DNA of 39,890 bases from Bacteroidaceae bacterium (GTDB lineage: Bacteria; Bacteroidota; Bacteroidia; Bacteroidales; Bacteroidaceae): assembly GCA_017525235.1 (NCBI GenBank), contig JAFXTC010000042.1:1-39890 (forward strand), in the 5' to 3' direction. The notes beneath the pieces are model-generated. The model made no database searches. It was not told the DNA's origin and saw only the letters and a list, made by a program, of their open reading frames with translations. Shown here one piece after another: positions 1-7,509 of the stretch; position 1 is the first letter of the stretch; each line of letters begins with the position of its first letter. The position numbers were made by a program, and so were the translations under genes.

Positions 1-534
1 GAGCGAGTGCGTTCTATCGTTGATTCGCTATTGGAAGTTACGCCAGCGATTATTCAAAAGAAAACATACAGATTTGTTGATGACAAATTGGTTTCAATCA
101 CGGTTGATTCAATATTGAATTATGAGGATTACACAATATCTCTGAATGAACAATACATTCCTTTTGCCTTTTATATTAAAGATCAATACGACATTGACGA
201 CGAAAGGGAAATAGCAACCAACATCAAGAAGTATCTATCAGAATATATCGGTCTACCCATTTCAGATAGAAAGCAATACAAAACCTACGCACACCTTCAA
301 GGAATATTTGTTTCAAAAGATTGTGCTTTCTATAGGAAATTAATATTCAGAGGAAAGAGGACTGTGACAATTGTTGATGCCATCTTTGGATTTTCCTTTG
401 CATCAAGCTATGAGGTGGACGAGGACATCGTTAGAATAAGGACAGACAAGAGCGATTTGTTGTTTGAAATCAAAGACTGTCAAACACTTATTGGTGAGGG
501 ATTCGCAAAAGGTACATTTAGAAAATCAAATTAG
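1..534 (+). CDS. Unrecognised protein, 5'-truncated by window edge
   Basis: The frame is open from base 1 to a TAG at 532-534. The first start-like codon is a GTG at base 7, but the codons before it are also open and six bases leave no room for a leader, so this is probably the 3' part of a longer gene. The roughly 177 visible residues are hydrophilic and rich in Ile, Lys, Asp and Tyr, with no signal peptide, membrane segment or motif I can name. Codon use is more AT-rich than in the housekeeping genes further right, which would fit an accessory gene. Function unknown. I am fairly confident that it is coding because the frame is long, and not confident about anything else. Confidence 0.6.
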   Translation, partial: ERVRSIVDSLLEVTPAIIQKKTYRFVDDKLVSITVDSILNYEDYTISLNEQYIPFAFYIKDQYDIDDEREIATNIKKYLSEYIGLPISDRKQYKTYAHLQGIFVSKDCAFYRKLIFRGKRTVTIVDAIFGFSFASSYEVDEDIVRIRTDKSDLLFEIKDCQTLIGEGFAKGTFRKSN

Positions 535-635
535 TTAATTGTAGTGATTAACATTAAATATGAAACTCTATGAAACAAGGAAATTACCGTTCAAAAGAGA
601 AGATAGTGGATTATATTTTTTGCGCTGTAATAGCT

Positions 636-685
636 AGTTTAGTTTATCCCCATATTAAATATCTATAACCTAAACTAAACCTTTT
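636..685 (+). terminator. Weak AT-rich hairpin with T-run
   Basis: AGTTTAGTTTA (636-646) pairs with TAAACTAAAC (671-680), about 10 bp with a 24-nt loop, followed by CTTTT. It lies about 100 bp after the stop of the first gene and could end its transcript. The stem has few G-C pairs and the loop is long, so this is tentative. Confidence 0.25.
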
Positions 686-976
686 ATCTTCCGGCAATGA
701 AACCTCTTCATCAAACGCGTTACTAAAGAAAGTTTGAAATGACAATGAGCTTCACTAAAGAACAAACCAGATTCATTCCTTGCTCGCTTCACGGCGATTG
801 CAAGAATGTGCAAAAATCTGCGTTAAAAAGTGTAAACGTGCAAAGAACTGGAAAATCGATTTTGCAGATGTTTGCATTTTCTTTTTTTGACGGCAGTCAT
901 ATTTGCAGATTTTTGCCTATTTTACGTCCCCCCCACCGTCCCTCGGAGTCACTTTAGATACCCTAAAACAAAGACG

Positions 977-1006
977 TTTGTGCTGATTATCAACCATTTA
1001 TATTTG
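977..1006 (+). promoter_or_regulatory. Orphan Bacteroidetes-type promoter
   Basis: TTTG (977-980) and TATATTTG (999-1006) are separated by 18 bp, close to the -33/-7 arrangement used by the Bacteroidetes primary sigma factor. No rightward gene follows before the converging minus-strand gene ends at 1147, so it either drives a short RNA antisense to that gene's 3' end or is a chance match in AT-rich DNA. Confidence 0.3.
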
Positions 1007-1130
1007 CAGATAGTAACTTCTGCTCGTAATTAACTTAAAAATCGATTGCAAATAAGCTTCATAAAGTTTGGAGGCGTAATTTCTCTTGGTATTGAAGGAC
1101 AACAAAAAATAGTTACTGCGAACTTGTCAG

Positions 1131-1168
1131 AAAAACAACCCCATTCTTATTCGAAAATCAGCGTGGGG
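1131..1168 (-). terminator. Candidate terminator of the C10 protease unit
   Basis: On the minus strand CCCCA (1168-1164) pairs with TGGGG (1143-1139), followed at once by TTGTTTTT. The stop codon at 1147-1149 lies in the loop, so the hairpin overlaps the last codons of the gene. The stem is only 5 bp. Confidence 0.35.
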
Positions 1169-3741
1169 CTGAAAATCAGCTGGCCATCGTGAATATGTAT
1201 TCCTTCAAGAGTCATGTTTTTATTGCCTATTTCTAATCTCCAGTTCCCATCTGCTTCATGCCACCAAGCTGCATCTACGGGTCCGAAGTAGTACTCTCCA
1301 CTGTAATTAAAACTACCAATACCATCAAAATGGAATGAATAGCATTCCGTAATGTCTGAGTAACGAATATCAACAGTTCCTTCGATGGAGAAATCTGCAT
1401 CAAAATGTTTCAAACTATTTCCAAGTGTTGCTTCGTATACATATGCTCCTCCTTGGTACACAACCGTATCGGGCTTTCCCTGAAGTTCCCATAAACTCCA
1501 ACGGCACCAATCTTCAAAGGCTTCTCTCTCTGTCACATAGTCACTTCCTGAAGAACTTGCCTTGAGCGTGAATTTCCCCGTTCCGTACCCAGTACGAGAG
1601 TTGAAATGACCTGTCATTGTGAGACCTTTGTTTTGGATAGAAAAGTTTCCTTCGGGGTCAAGGGTCAGCATGCGGTCTTCAAAAGCGTCCGTTATACCAT
1701 TGTATATACCATAAAAATCGCCAGGAACAATGCCACGTACCTTATCTTCAATACCCTCGCTGTCAGAATAGACAATAGGTCCCCATTTGGCAATTTCTCC
1801 ATTTGGGAGTGGGGTTTCACAATCTGCCGCTACAGGATCCACTTTGATGTTCCATATATCTTCAAGAACTAACACCTCATCATCGGAAAGATCAAAGATG
1901 GATTCGTAGTACTTGTCGCGATCTTTAATCTCTGTAATAGTGATATTTCCAATAACCGCGCCATTCTCATCCAAAACAACCAGTTCCGGCTTGAACCCTT
2001 CAACGCAATAGGGGTATAAACGGAATTGAATGAGCCCCGTACCATCTTCCTTGATGACACACTCCCAATCTTCCGGATCAAGGATGGCTTTGGGCATCTC
2101 GGAGAACTTGACTCTACAGCCCGCAAATTTACTCTTTCCATTCTCGTCTAATGCCGAATCCTTGAATCTGAGCCCCACCGTCTTATTCATCATCTTGGCA
2201 TATTCTTCATAAACTTTGTCCAACTCTTCGTTTGCCTTGAACCAATATTTGCGGTTGATGTTGGTGATGACACTCTTCAGAGTTCCCGAATAAAGTTCCT
2301 TGCGATGGTTGTCGGTTATCTCCTTTTTACCCTTATCTCTTATTTCCACCCAGAAAGGCCATGAGCCTCTGCAGTCCGACAAAGCCTCGTTGAAGCCATC
2401 GGTATCTCTCCACGGCTGATTGACGTAATCTTTTACCATTTCATCAATCTGGTTTATTATTTCATCCTGGCTCAGTTCCGGGTTCAGGAATAGAGGGCTG
2501 ATGAGATTGAACCATTCTGTTGCTGAGCGGTAACCATAACCGCCAATTCTGGGATATCCGCTATCACGTCTAAAATATTGTTGATAAGCATTGGAATACA
2601 GGGTCGTAACGGTATTATTAACTTCATCCTTGAAATAGTGGAGTTCAAAGTCCAGAAGAGCTAAAGCTGTTGTGGTAGCCGTAAAAATACATTTATATCC
2701 TCCCATCTTTTTTTCCATGGCAGGCTTTATTGCCAAATCATAAATCAGCCTAAGCGCACTCGTTGTTATTTCATGAGTCTCGCCAGTACGCAGTAAATTA
2801 GCGAACTGAACAACAGACCACACCTGTCCCATCTTACCGCATATATCACAGAATTTGTTAAACAGCTTGGGTTCACATCCCAGTAGCTTAAGCGCATCCG
2901 GCGCTACTCCCAGCCCAAAGTTGGCTATAGTAAATTCTTTACTGGCATAGGCATCAATGGCTGCATAGACATAATTATCGGCCTGTGCCACCTTGGCAAA
3001 CGTCTGAGCCACCTTATATATTTCCACTGGTTGGGTGGGGTCAAATCCCCAATAAATCAACTTGGCCCGGCGTTTGTGTTCCCACTCCACATCAAAAATA
3101 CAATAAGTGGACAGGTGGTCGCTGATGATCACCATTTCGCGCGTTTCGTAGTCGTAAAAGTGGAGTATGGGCTCCCATTCTCCCGTCTCTTTATTAAGAT
3201 AAGCTGCAAAGCATGGGCTGTTTGCGGGGAAGCGGATTTCCACTACTCCGTCAAGGTCGTGTATGCCTTCCATGTCAAAGTCGTAGGCCGCCATATAGCT
3301 CACTCCGCCCTCTAATCCATCGGGTTCTTTGGCATTGTCTATACGATTGACCGTCAGTGTTTTCTTCCCATTGATAGCACTAGGACCAAACAAGATGCTA
3401 TAGTTGACCATATTGACAGATGAAGTCTCTTCATCAAGCACAAATGTACTCTGCTCAGTAGCTGGTGCAACAGGGTCTGTTCCTACAATGGACATCTCCT
3501 CTATCATGTCGGTGTAATAACCTAAACTCCAAGTATTCGAGAACCCTACCTTTCGGCCATCTACCATCATTAATATCTTGTCCGGATCGAGGAAGTCCTT
3601 CTCCCAGGATACTTTCTCGGTACAATCTACCTGAAACAAATCGTGCGTTCCGTCTTTCAACTGCACTTTTAGCATATATTGGGCATTGGCACTACCACAG
3701 ACAATCAGTAGCTGCACAATGAGGAAAAACACCTTCTTCAT
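1147..3741 (-). CDS. Large secreted protein, partner gene of a C10 protease
   Basis: 864 residues with a signal peptide ending SANAQ at about residue 21, so exported. The N-terminal part (about 22-90) has the pattern seen in many Bacteroidales surface proteins: a short beta segment with a KDG word, a F-Q-V-D pair, and an M-I-E-E-M-S-I-V close. The middle (about 230-420) is helix-rich and the last 150 residues are Gly/Tyr/Asp-rich and probably beta. I see no catalytic motif and no type IX sorting domain at the C-terminus (it ends in SPTLIFE). The start ATG lies 5 nt after the stop of the upstream protease gene with no promoter between, so the two are co-transcribed. C10 proteases in Bacteroides and streptococci often have inhibitors encoded beside them; this protein is much larger than those, so an inhibitor, substrate or escort role is only a guess. 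Function unknown. Confidence 0.85.
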   Translation of the reverse strand: MKKVFFLIVQLLIVCGSANAQYMLKVQLKDGTHDLFQVDCTEKVSWEKDFLDPDKILMMVDGRKVGFSNTWSLGYYTDMIEEMSIVGTDPVAPATEQSTFVLDEETSSVNMVNYSILFGPSAINGKKTLTVNRIDNAKEPDGLEGGVSYMAAYDFDMEGIHDLDGVVEIRFPANSPCFAAYLNKETGEWEPILHFYDYETREMVIISDHLSTYCIFDVEWEHKRRAKLIYWGFDPTQPVEIYKVAQTFAKVAQADNYVYAAIDAYASKEFTIANFGLGVAPDALKLLGCEPKLFNKFCDICGKMGQVWSVVQFANLLRTGETHEITTSALRLIYDLAIKPAMEKKMGGYKCIFTATTTALALLDFELHYFKDEVNNTVTTLYSNAYQQYFRRDSGYPRIGGYGYRSATEWFNLISPLFLNPELSQDEIINQIDEMVKDYVNQPWRDTDGFNEALSDCRGSWPFWVEIRDKGKKEITDNHRKELYSGTLKSVITNINRKYWFKANEELDKVYEEYAKMMNKTVGLRFKDSALDENGKSKFAGCRVKFSEMPKAILDPEDWECVIKEDGTGLIQFRLYPYCVEGFKPELVVLDENGAVIGNITITEIKDRDKYYESIFDLSDDEVLVLEDIWNIKVDPVAADCETPLPNGEIAKWGPIVYSDSEGIEDKVRGIVPGDFYGIYNGITDAFEDRMLTLDPEGNFSIQNKGLTMTGHFNSRTGYGTGKFTLKASSSGSDYVTEREAFEDWCRWSLWELQGKPDTVVYQGGAYVYEATLGNSLKHFDADFSIEGTVDIRYSDITECYSFHFDGIGSFNYSGEYYFGPVDAAWWHEADGNWRLEIGNKNMTLEGIHIHDGQLIFSPTLIFE

Positions 3742-3746
3742 ACAAT

Positions 3747-6668
3747 TTATTTTTTGGTGTGAATCTTAAATGAATAATTACCCGCCTTAACAACAACGAT
3801 GTCTGCTGTAGGAATGGAGATACTGGCATGCCCCTGAGCCGAAGCCCTAGCAGAAACAAGTTGCTGACCTTCAACATTATAAAGCAGAACCTGCGTATGG
3901 GCATCAAGTCCATTGATAATAAGTCGATTGCCAACAGTACGGAAAACAACACCGGCTTCGCTAGTCTTTGTATCATCTATGCCGTCAGGGTCATCATAGT
4001 GAGTGAAATACATTTCTTGGTAATGGTCTTTCTCAAATAGGTAACGACTTGTTGCCGATGTAATGAGCATAGATGTACCTGAATAAGTGATTACAGGATG
4101 TGAATCGAAAAGATAATACTGAGGCATGTAGCTAAAACCGTCTGCAGGCATATAATCCGTTATCTGAATGGCATTATAGTCGCTGACATAGTCGTAATGC
4201 TCAGGCGGCAGGCTTCCCGCAGCCTGGTCCTCAACAATATTCATGTCTTTCCAAACTGCCGCAGACCTGTAGGCTTCTCCCGCCCCGATAGGCACGTGGA
4301 CATTCATCTTATAAGCATTCAAATGGAACATCGACCATGTAACTGGTAAGGGCTCGTGGGTATATAAATAAAGGTCTCTGAGATTGTAGGTATAGGCGAA
4401 AGCCTCGTCCTCAATATTCCTGACAGATGGCGGCAACGTTAGTTTGCTTAGCTTGTCGCCAAAGGCATGGGCACGGATGGTAGTAACCGACGAAGGTACA
4501 CCCACAGCATCACGCCAGTTATCGTTTTGGAATCCTGGGCGGTAGTTCGGACAGTGGACAAGCGTACGACGCGACTTGTCGTACAGGATGCCCATATAAG
4601 CGCTATACTTCTTGTTGTTCTCATCGACAACGTACTCTGAGAGTTTGTCGCCAATCAGTGCTTCCATACCCACACGATTGAGGTTGGCAGAAATATTAAT
4701 GACTGAAGCCTTGTGGTCGTAGAAGGCTCTATATCCCAATTCCTTCACGGTGGTGGCGATGTGTATGTCTTTCAGGGGAACTCGTTCAAAGGCACTGGCT
4801 CCCACTTTCTCCACACCTTCCTCCAAGGTTACCGAGTTAAGGAACTGATAACCCGTAAAGGCTTGGGCTTTCACCTCCTTGATGGTACCAGGGACTACGA
4901 GGTATGTCAATTCCTCACCAGCAACGTATAGTCGTGTAGTTCCGGAATAGTCAGTGCTCCAAAGAGGGTTGGACAGGTACTGCCATCCCTCATAGGGTTC
5001 GAATTCGATGTTCAGCCAAGCCTCGACACTTGGAACATTTACTTTCTGTAGCCCGCTCTTGATTTCAAAAGCACTAGCACCAATCTTGCGGATGTTACTG
5101 GGCAGGTTGACCTCCGTCAGATAGGGACTCCTAAATGCATAAGCCCCAATCTCTGTAATGCTTTCTGGCAGTGTGATACGGGTGGGGAATTCCTGACGGT
5201 ATTGTTCAAAGGACTCGCTAAATTGAAAGCCCGGTGCTCCGAATGCACTACTTGCTACCTTCATGACGGGATAAGTGTTACCATCAGACGTTACTGTTGT
5301 TGGCACAATCACATCGCCGTATCCTCCCACCACGATGCCTACACTATCGGGCGTAACGTTGATGAAGGCATTACCCTCTTCGAAAGAGGCCAGCGAAGGT
5401 TGGATACCGATATAGGCATGCTGATCTCTACTGAAATCAGATCCCACAGGATTCACATTGTCCAAAAGATAATAGCCATCGCCCGAGCCACCCCATCCGA
5501 AATTAAGATGGAAATAACCGCTTTCTGCATAGCCATCGCAGACAAAGGCGTGAGAATCCGAAAGATTCCGGTTGTCTCCAACCATCAGAATGGGACGACC
5601 GGCATCAAGTTCCTGACGCATCATATCTTCATTACCTTTACACTGAATGCGCCGATTTTCAGTAGAATAGCTGAAATAGCGCATCATAGCATTGACTGCG
5701 TCTGCCGGTGATGCAGCTGTTCCACCAGAGCTGCGTTGCTTTGAAGGCCCACACGATACGTGGCAGTCGAACATCAACTTAGCTACATTGTCTATCTCTG
5801 CGTCTGTAATGGGATAGTTACTACCCATTTCGTTCCATTTATAGACAGACTCGCCAAAATTAACATTATATGAGCGTGAGTATTCACTAATAACACGGTC
5901 TAACTCATCGTACTGACCTGACAGAATCAGTTGCTGAATATCAACATTATCTGGTGTATCTAAGAAATTGTGAAAATGAAAACCACGACCACGGGCAGGG
6001 TATTTCCAATATGCCATTATCTGTGCCATCGCTGTCGGCGTACAGCCTACATAGGTGTAATAAGGATCCAAATATTTGGTATAATCGCCATCTTGATTCC
6101 ACTGAACCTTCACCAAGGGTTGTACCACGATGCCTGGAACCGTCTCTATCCTGCGCTGCGAAGCACGTTTCATAGATTTTATAGGAATACCTACCATTCT
6201 CTGGTATTGACCATCATTCACTTGGCATGCCATACGTCCATCTGACAGTTTTACAAGGCCATCAACAGAGGATTCTGCGTCCGTCTCACGAATTACGTTG
6301 GGAAGAGAATAAGCCTCCAGCATCTCCTTGAGCTGGATGGGTGCTTTGTCATAATCAAAGGCTCCGTTATCGCTCCAACCAAGCACGGGGTGATTTGTGT
6401 CACCATCAGCTGAGACGAGAACGAATCCACTATCGCCACCACGGTTAATGACATAGAGGGCCGCCTCACCACCCTTTTGATATGAGGTATAAGCTACGCT
6501 CATTGCATTTGTTTTTGCAGCCCGATGAACAGATGATGATTCTTCTGATGATGATTGTTGCGCAAAAAAGCGCTCTGCTATTTGTAGTGCTTCATTGCGG
6601 TCCACACTCTCCGCCCATGCTATTGCAGGGAGAAGCACAAAGGCAAATGTCAAGAATAGTTGTTTCAT
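3747..6668 (-). CDS. Secreted C10 (streptopain/interpain-type) cysteine protease with BspA-like repeats and sorting domain
   Basis: 973 residues. Order: signal peptide (1-19), inhibitory propeptide of the SpeB type (about 22-180, with SGFVLVSADGDT), and a papain-like C10 catalytic domain. The catalytic Cys is C209 in YVGCTPTAMAQIM, the His is H373 in SDSHAFVCDGY, and N389 with W392 lies in LNFGWGG. Next come BspA-like leucine-rich repeats (about 440-790, e.g. LPESITEIGAYAF) and a C-terminal type IX secretion sorting domain (about 905-973, ending AGNYSFKIHTKK). All catalytic residues are present, so an active, autoprocessed surface or secreted protease is expected. C10 relatives degrade host or competitor proteins; adhesin-like repeats would hold it at a surface. 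It is first in a unit with the 864-residue secreted gene, behind a promoter with both boxes. Confidence 0.93.
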   Translation of the reverse strand: MKQLFLTFAFVLLPAIAWAESVDRNEALQIAERFFAQQSSSEESSSVHRAAKTNAMSVAYTSYQKGGEAALYVINRGGDSGFVLVSADGDTNHPVLGWSDNGAFDYDKAPIQLKEMLEAYSLPNVIRETDAESSVDGLVKLSDGRMACQVNDGQYQRMVGIPIKSMKRASQRRIETVPGIVVQPLVKVQWNQDGDYTKYLDPYYTYVGCTPTAMAQIMAYWKYPARGRGFHFHNFLDTPDNVDIQQLILSGQYDELDRVISEYSRSYNVNFGESVYKWNEMGSNYPITDAEIDNVAKLMFDCHVSCGPSKQRSSGGTAASPADAVNAMMRYFSYSTENRRIQCKGNEDMMRQELDAGRPILMVGDNRNLSDSHAFVCDGYAESGYFHLNFGWGGSGDGYYLLDNVNPVGSDFSRDQHAYIGIQPSLASFEEGNAFINVTPDSVGIVVGGYGDVIVPTTVTSDGNTYPVMKVASSAFGAPGFQFSESFEQYRQEFPTRITLPESITEIGAYAFRSPYLTEVNLPSNIRKIGASAFEIKSGLQKVNVPSVEAWLNIEFEPYEGWQYLSNPLWSTDYSGTTRLYVAGEELTYLVVPGTIKEVKAQAFTGYQFLNSVTLEEGVEKVGASAFERVPLKDIHIATTVKELGYRAFYDHKASVINISANLNRVGMEALIGDKLSEYVVDENNKKYSAYMGILYDKSRRTLVHCPNYRPGFQNDNWRDAVGVPSSVTTIRAHAFGDKLSKLTLPPSVRNIEDEAFAYTYNLRDLYLYTHEPLPVTWSMFHLNAYKMNVHVPIGAGEAYRSAAVWKDMNIVEDQAAGSLPPEHYDYVSDYNAIQITDYMPADGFSYMPQYYLFDSHPVITYSGTSMLITSATSRYLFEKDHYQEMYFTHYDDPDGIDDTKTSEAGVVFRTVGNRLIINGLDAHTQVLLYNVEGQQLVSARASAQGHASISIPTADIVVVKAGNYSFKIHTKK

Positions 6669-6735
6669 GAAATTTCTTATTTATGGCTTACATTCGTAAG
6701 GTATCAAAAAACGTCGATGTTTATATGACTGTGTG

Positions 6736-6766
6736 CAAAAATAACGATTATTCAAATACGCACAAA
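6736..6766 (-). promoter_or_regulatory. Promoter of the C10 protease unit
   Basis: Read on the minus strand: TTTG (6766-6763), 19 bp, TATTTTTG (6743-6736). This is a full Bacteroidetes -33/-7 pair. The expected start of transcription near 6731 leaves a leader of about 60 nt before the ATG at 6668. Confidence 0.65.
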
Positions 6767-6786
6767 GAAAAAGGGGGGATTATTTC

Positions 6787-6941
6787 AACGAAAACGATAA
6801 CGAAAACGAAAATTAGACTTTAGGCGCTAGACGTTAGACTTTAGTATCGCTAACCACTAACCGCTAACCGATTAAGAACGATAACGAAAGAGGCTTTAGG
6901 CTATTGAGTGGTTATAGGTTATAGGTTATTGCTAAAGGTTT
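6787..6941. repeat. Cluster of five short tandem arrays with different units
   Basis: Five adjacent arrays fill most of the space between divergent genes: ACGAAA/ACGATA units of period 6 (6788-6811); GACTTTA, GGCGCTA, GACGTTA, GACTTTA, period 7 (6816-6843); GCTAACC, ACTAACC, GCTAACC, period 7 (6849-6869); ACGATA/ACGAAA again (6879-6890); and GGTTATA twice then GGTTATT, period 7 (6910-6930). The same unit families recur elsewhere in the window (13414, 32730, 33134). They have no protein-coding sense here and no dyad structure typical of a REP element. Confidence 0.8.
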
Positions 6942-6989
6942 TTCGAAACTTTTCTATAAAAATTATCCATTCATTCAAAATAATTTGCA

Positions 6990-6997
6990 TACCTTTG
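6990..6997 (+). promoter_or_regulatory. -7 element upstream of the small sorting-domain protein
   Basis: TACCTTTG matches TAnnTTTG. I see no TTTG at the proper -33 distance. The predicted leader is about 25 nt to the ATG at 7027 and about 13 nt to the in-frame ATG at 7015. Confidence 0.5.
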
Positions 6998-7026
6998 CAA
7001 TAGAATAAAGATTAATGATTAATGTC

Positions 7027-7509
7027 ATGAGACACAAATTACTTATTTCCTTGTTTGCCCTGCTTGCCTGCATGGATGTGTTGGCACAGAACAATGCTAC
7101 GCAGCGGCTTGTGTTGTGGCAGAAGTCGGGGGAGAAAATATATTTCGACCTGACCGACGAACCTAAGACGACCTTTGAGAACGGTCAACTTGTCATCAAG
7201 ACCTCGAAGACCACAGTATTTTATCTGCTTGAGAACGTGCTGCGCTATACCTACGAGGGCGAGATACCAATTGTGGATGGATTGAAACTGAATCCGGGAG
7301 AAATGCGTTTCATGCAAGGAAAGGACAACATGTCGTTCGACGGACTGGCAGACGGCACCATTATAGAGGTGTTCTCGCTTGACGGCAAGAAACTCCAAAG
7401 TCAGACTGCTCGTGGCGGCCAACGCACGGTAGTCTCTTTGTCCAGTCAACCTGTTGGCACTTACGTCGTGAAAGTTGGAGATGCAACCTATAAATTCCTG
7501 AAGCGATGA
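7027..7509 (+). CDS. Small secreted protein with type IX-like C-terminal domain
   Basis: 160 residues from ATG 7027 (an in-frame ATG at 7015 would add MINV). I chose 7027 because it opens a clean signal peptide ending VLAQ. The body (about 22-85) has RLVLWQKSGEKIYFDL and a TTVFYLLENVLRYTYE segment; the last 70 residues follow the sorting-domain pattern (EVFSLDGKKL, then VGTYVVKVGDATYKFLKR). I recognise it as a type of short protein common in Prevotella, but its role is unknown. Its stop overlaps the start of the next gene by four bases (ATGA), so the two are translationally coupled and may work together at the cell surface. Confidence 0.85.
   Translation: MRHKLLISLFALLACMDVLAQNNATQRLVLWQKSGEKIYFDLTDEPKTTFENGQLVIKTSKTTVFYLLENVLRYTYEGEIPIVDGLKLNPGEMRFMQGKDNMSFDGLADGTIIEVFSLDGKKLQSQTARGGQRTVVSLSSQPVGTYVVKVGDATYKFLKR

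Larger units (their letters stand above)
535..1146. other. AT-rich intergenic region without a convincing gene
   Basis: About 600 bases with no supported gene. It holds a weak AT-rich inverted repeat (636-680), a perfect 12-bp inverted repeat (810-821 with 905-916), several further copies of a TTTGCAGAT-like word (near 861, 902 and 1003), a run of seven C (928-934) and an apparently complete promoter pointing right (977-1006) with no gene behind it. A 72-codon frame at 739-957 is rejected: composition and context do not support it. It may be a decayed element or encode a small RNA; neither can be shown from sequence alone. Confidence 0.5.

Noticed and set aside
928-934. Run of seven C as a phase-variation switch
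   Set aside because: It is not in or just before a supported gene, so there is nothing for it to switch.
739-957. 72-codon open frame on the plus strand
   Set aside because: No promoter or leader fits, composition is that of the surrounding repeats, and the translation crosses the inverted repeat and the C-run without any protein-like pattern.
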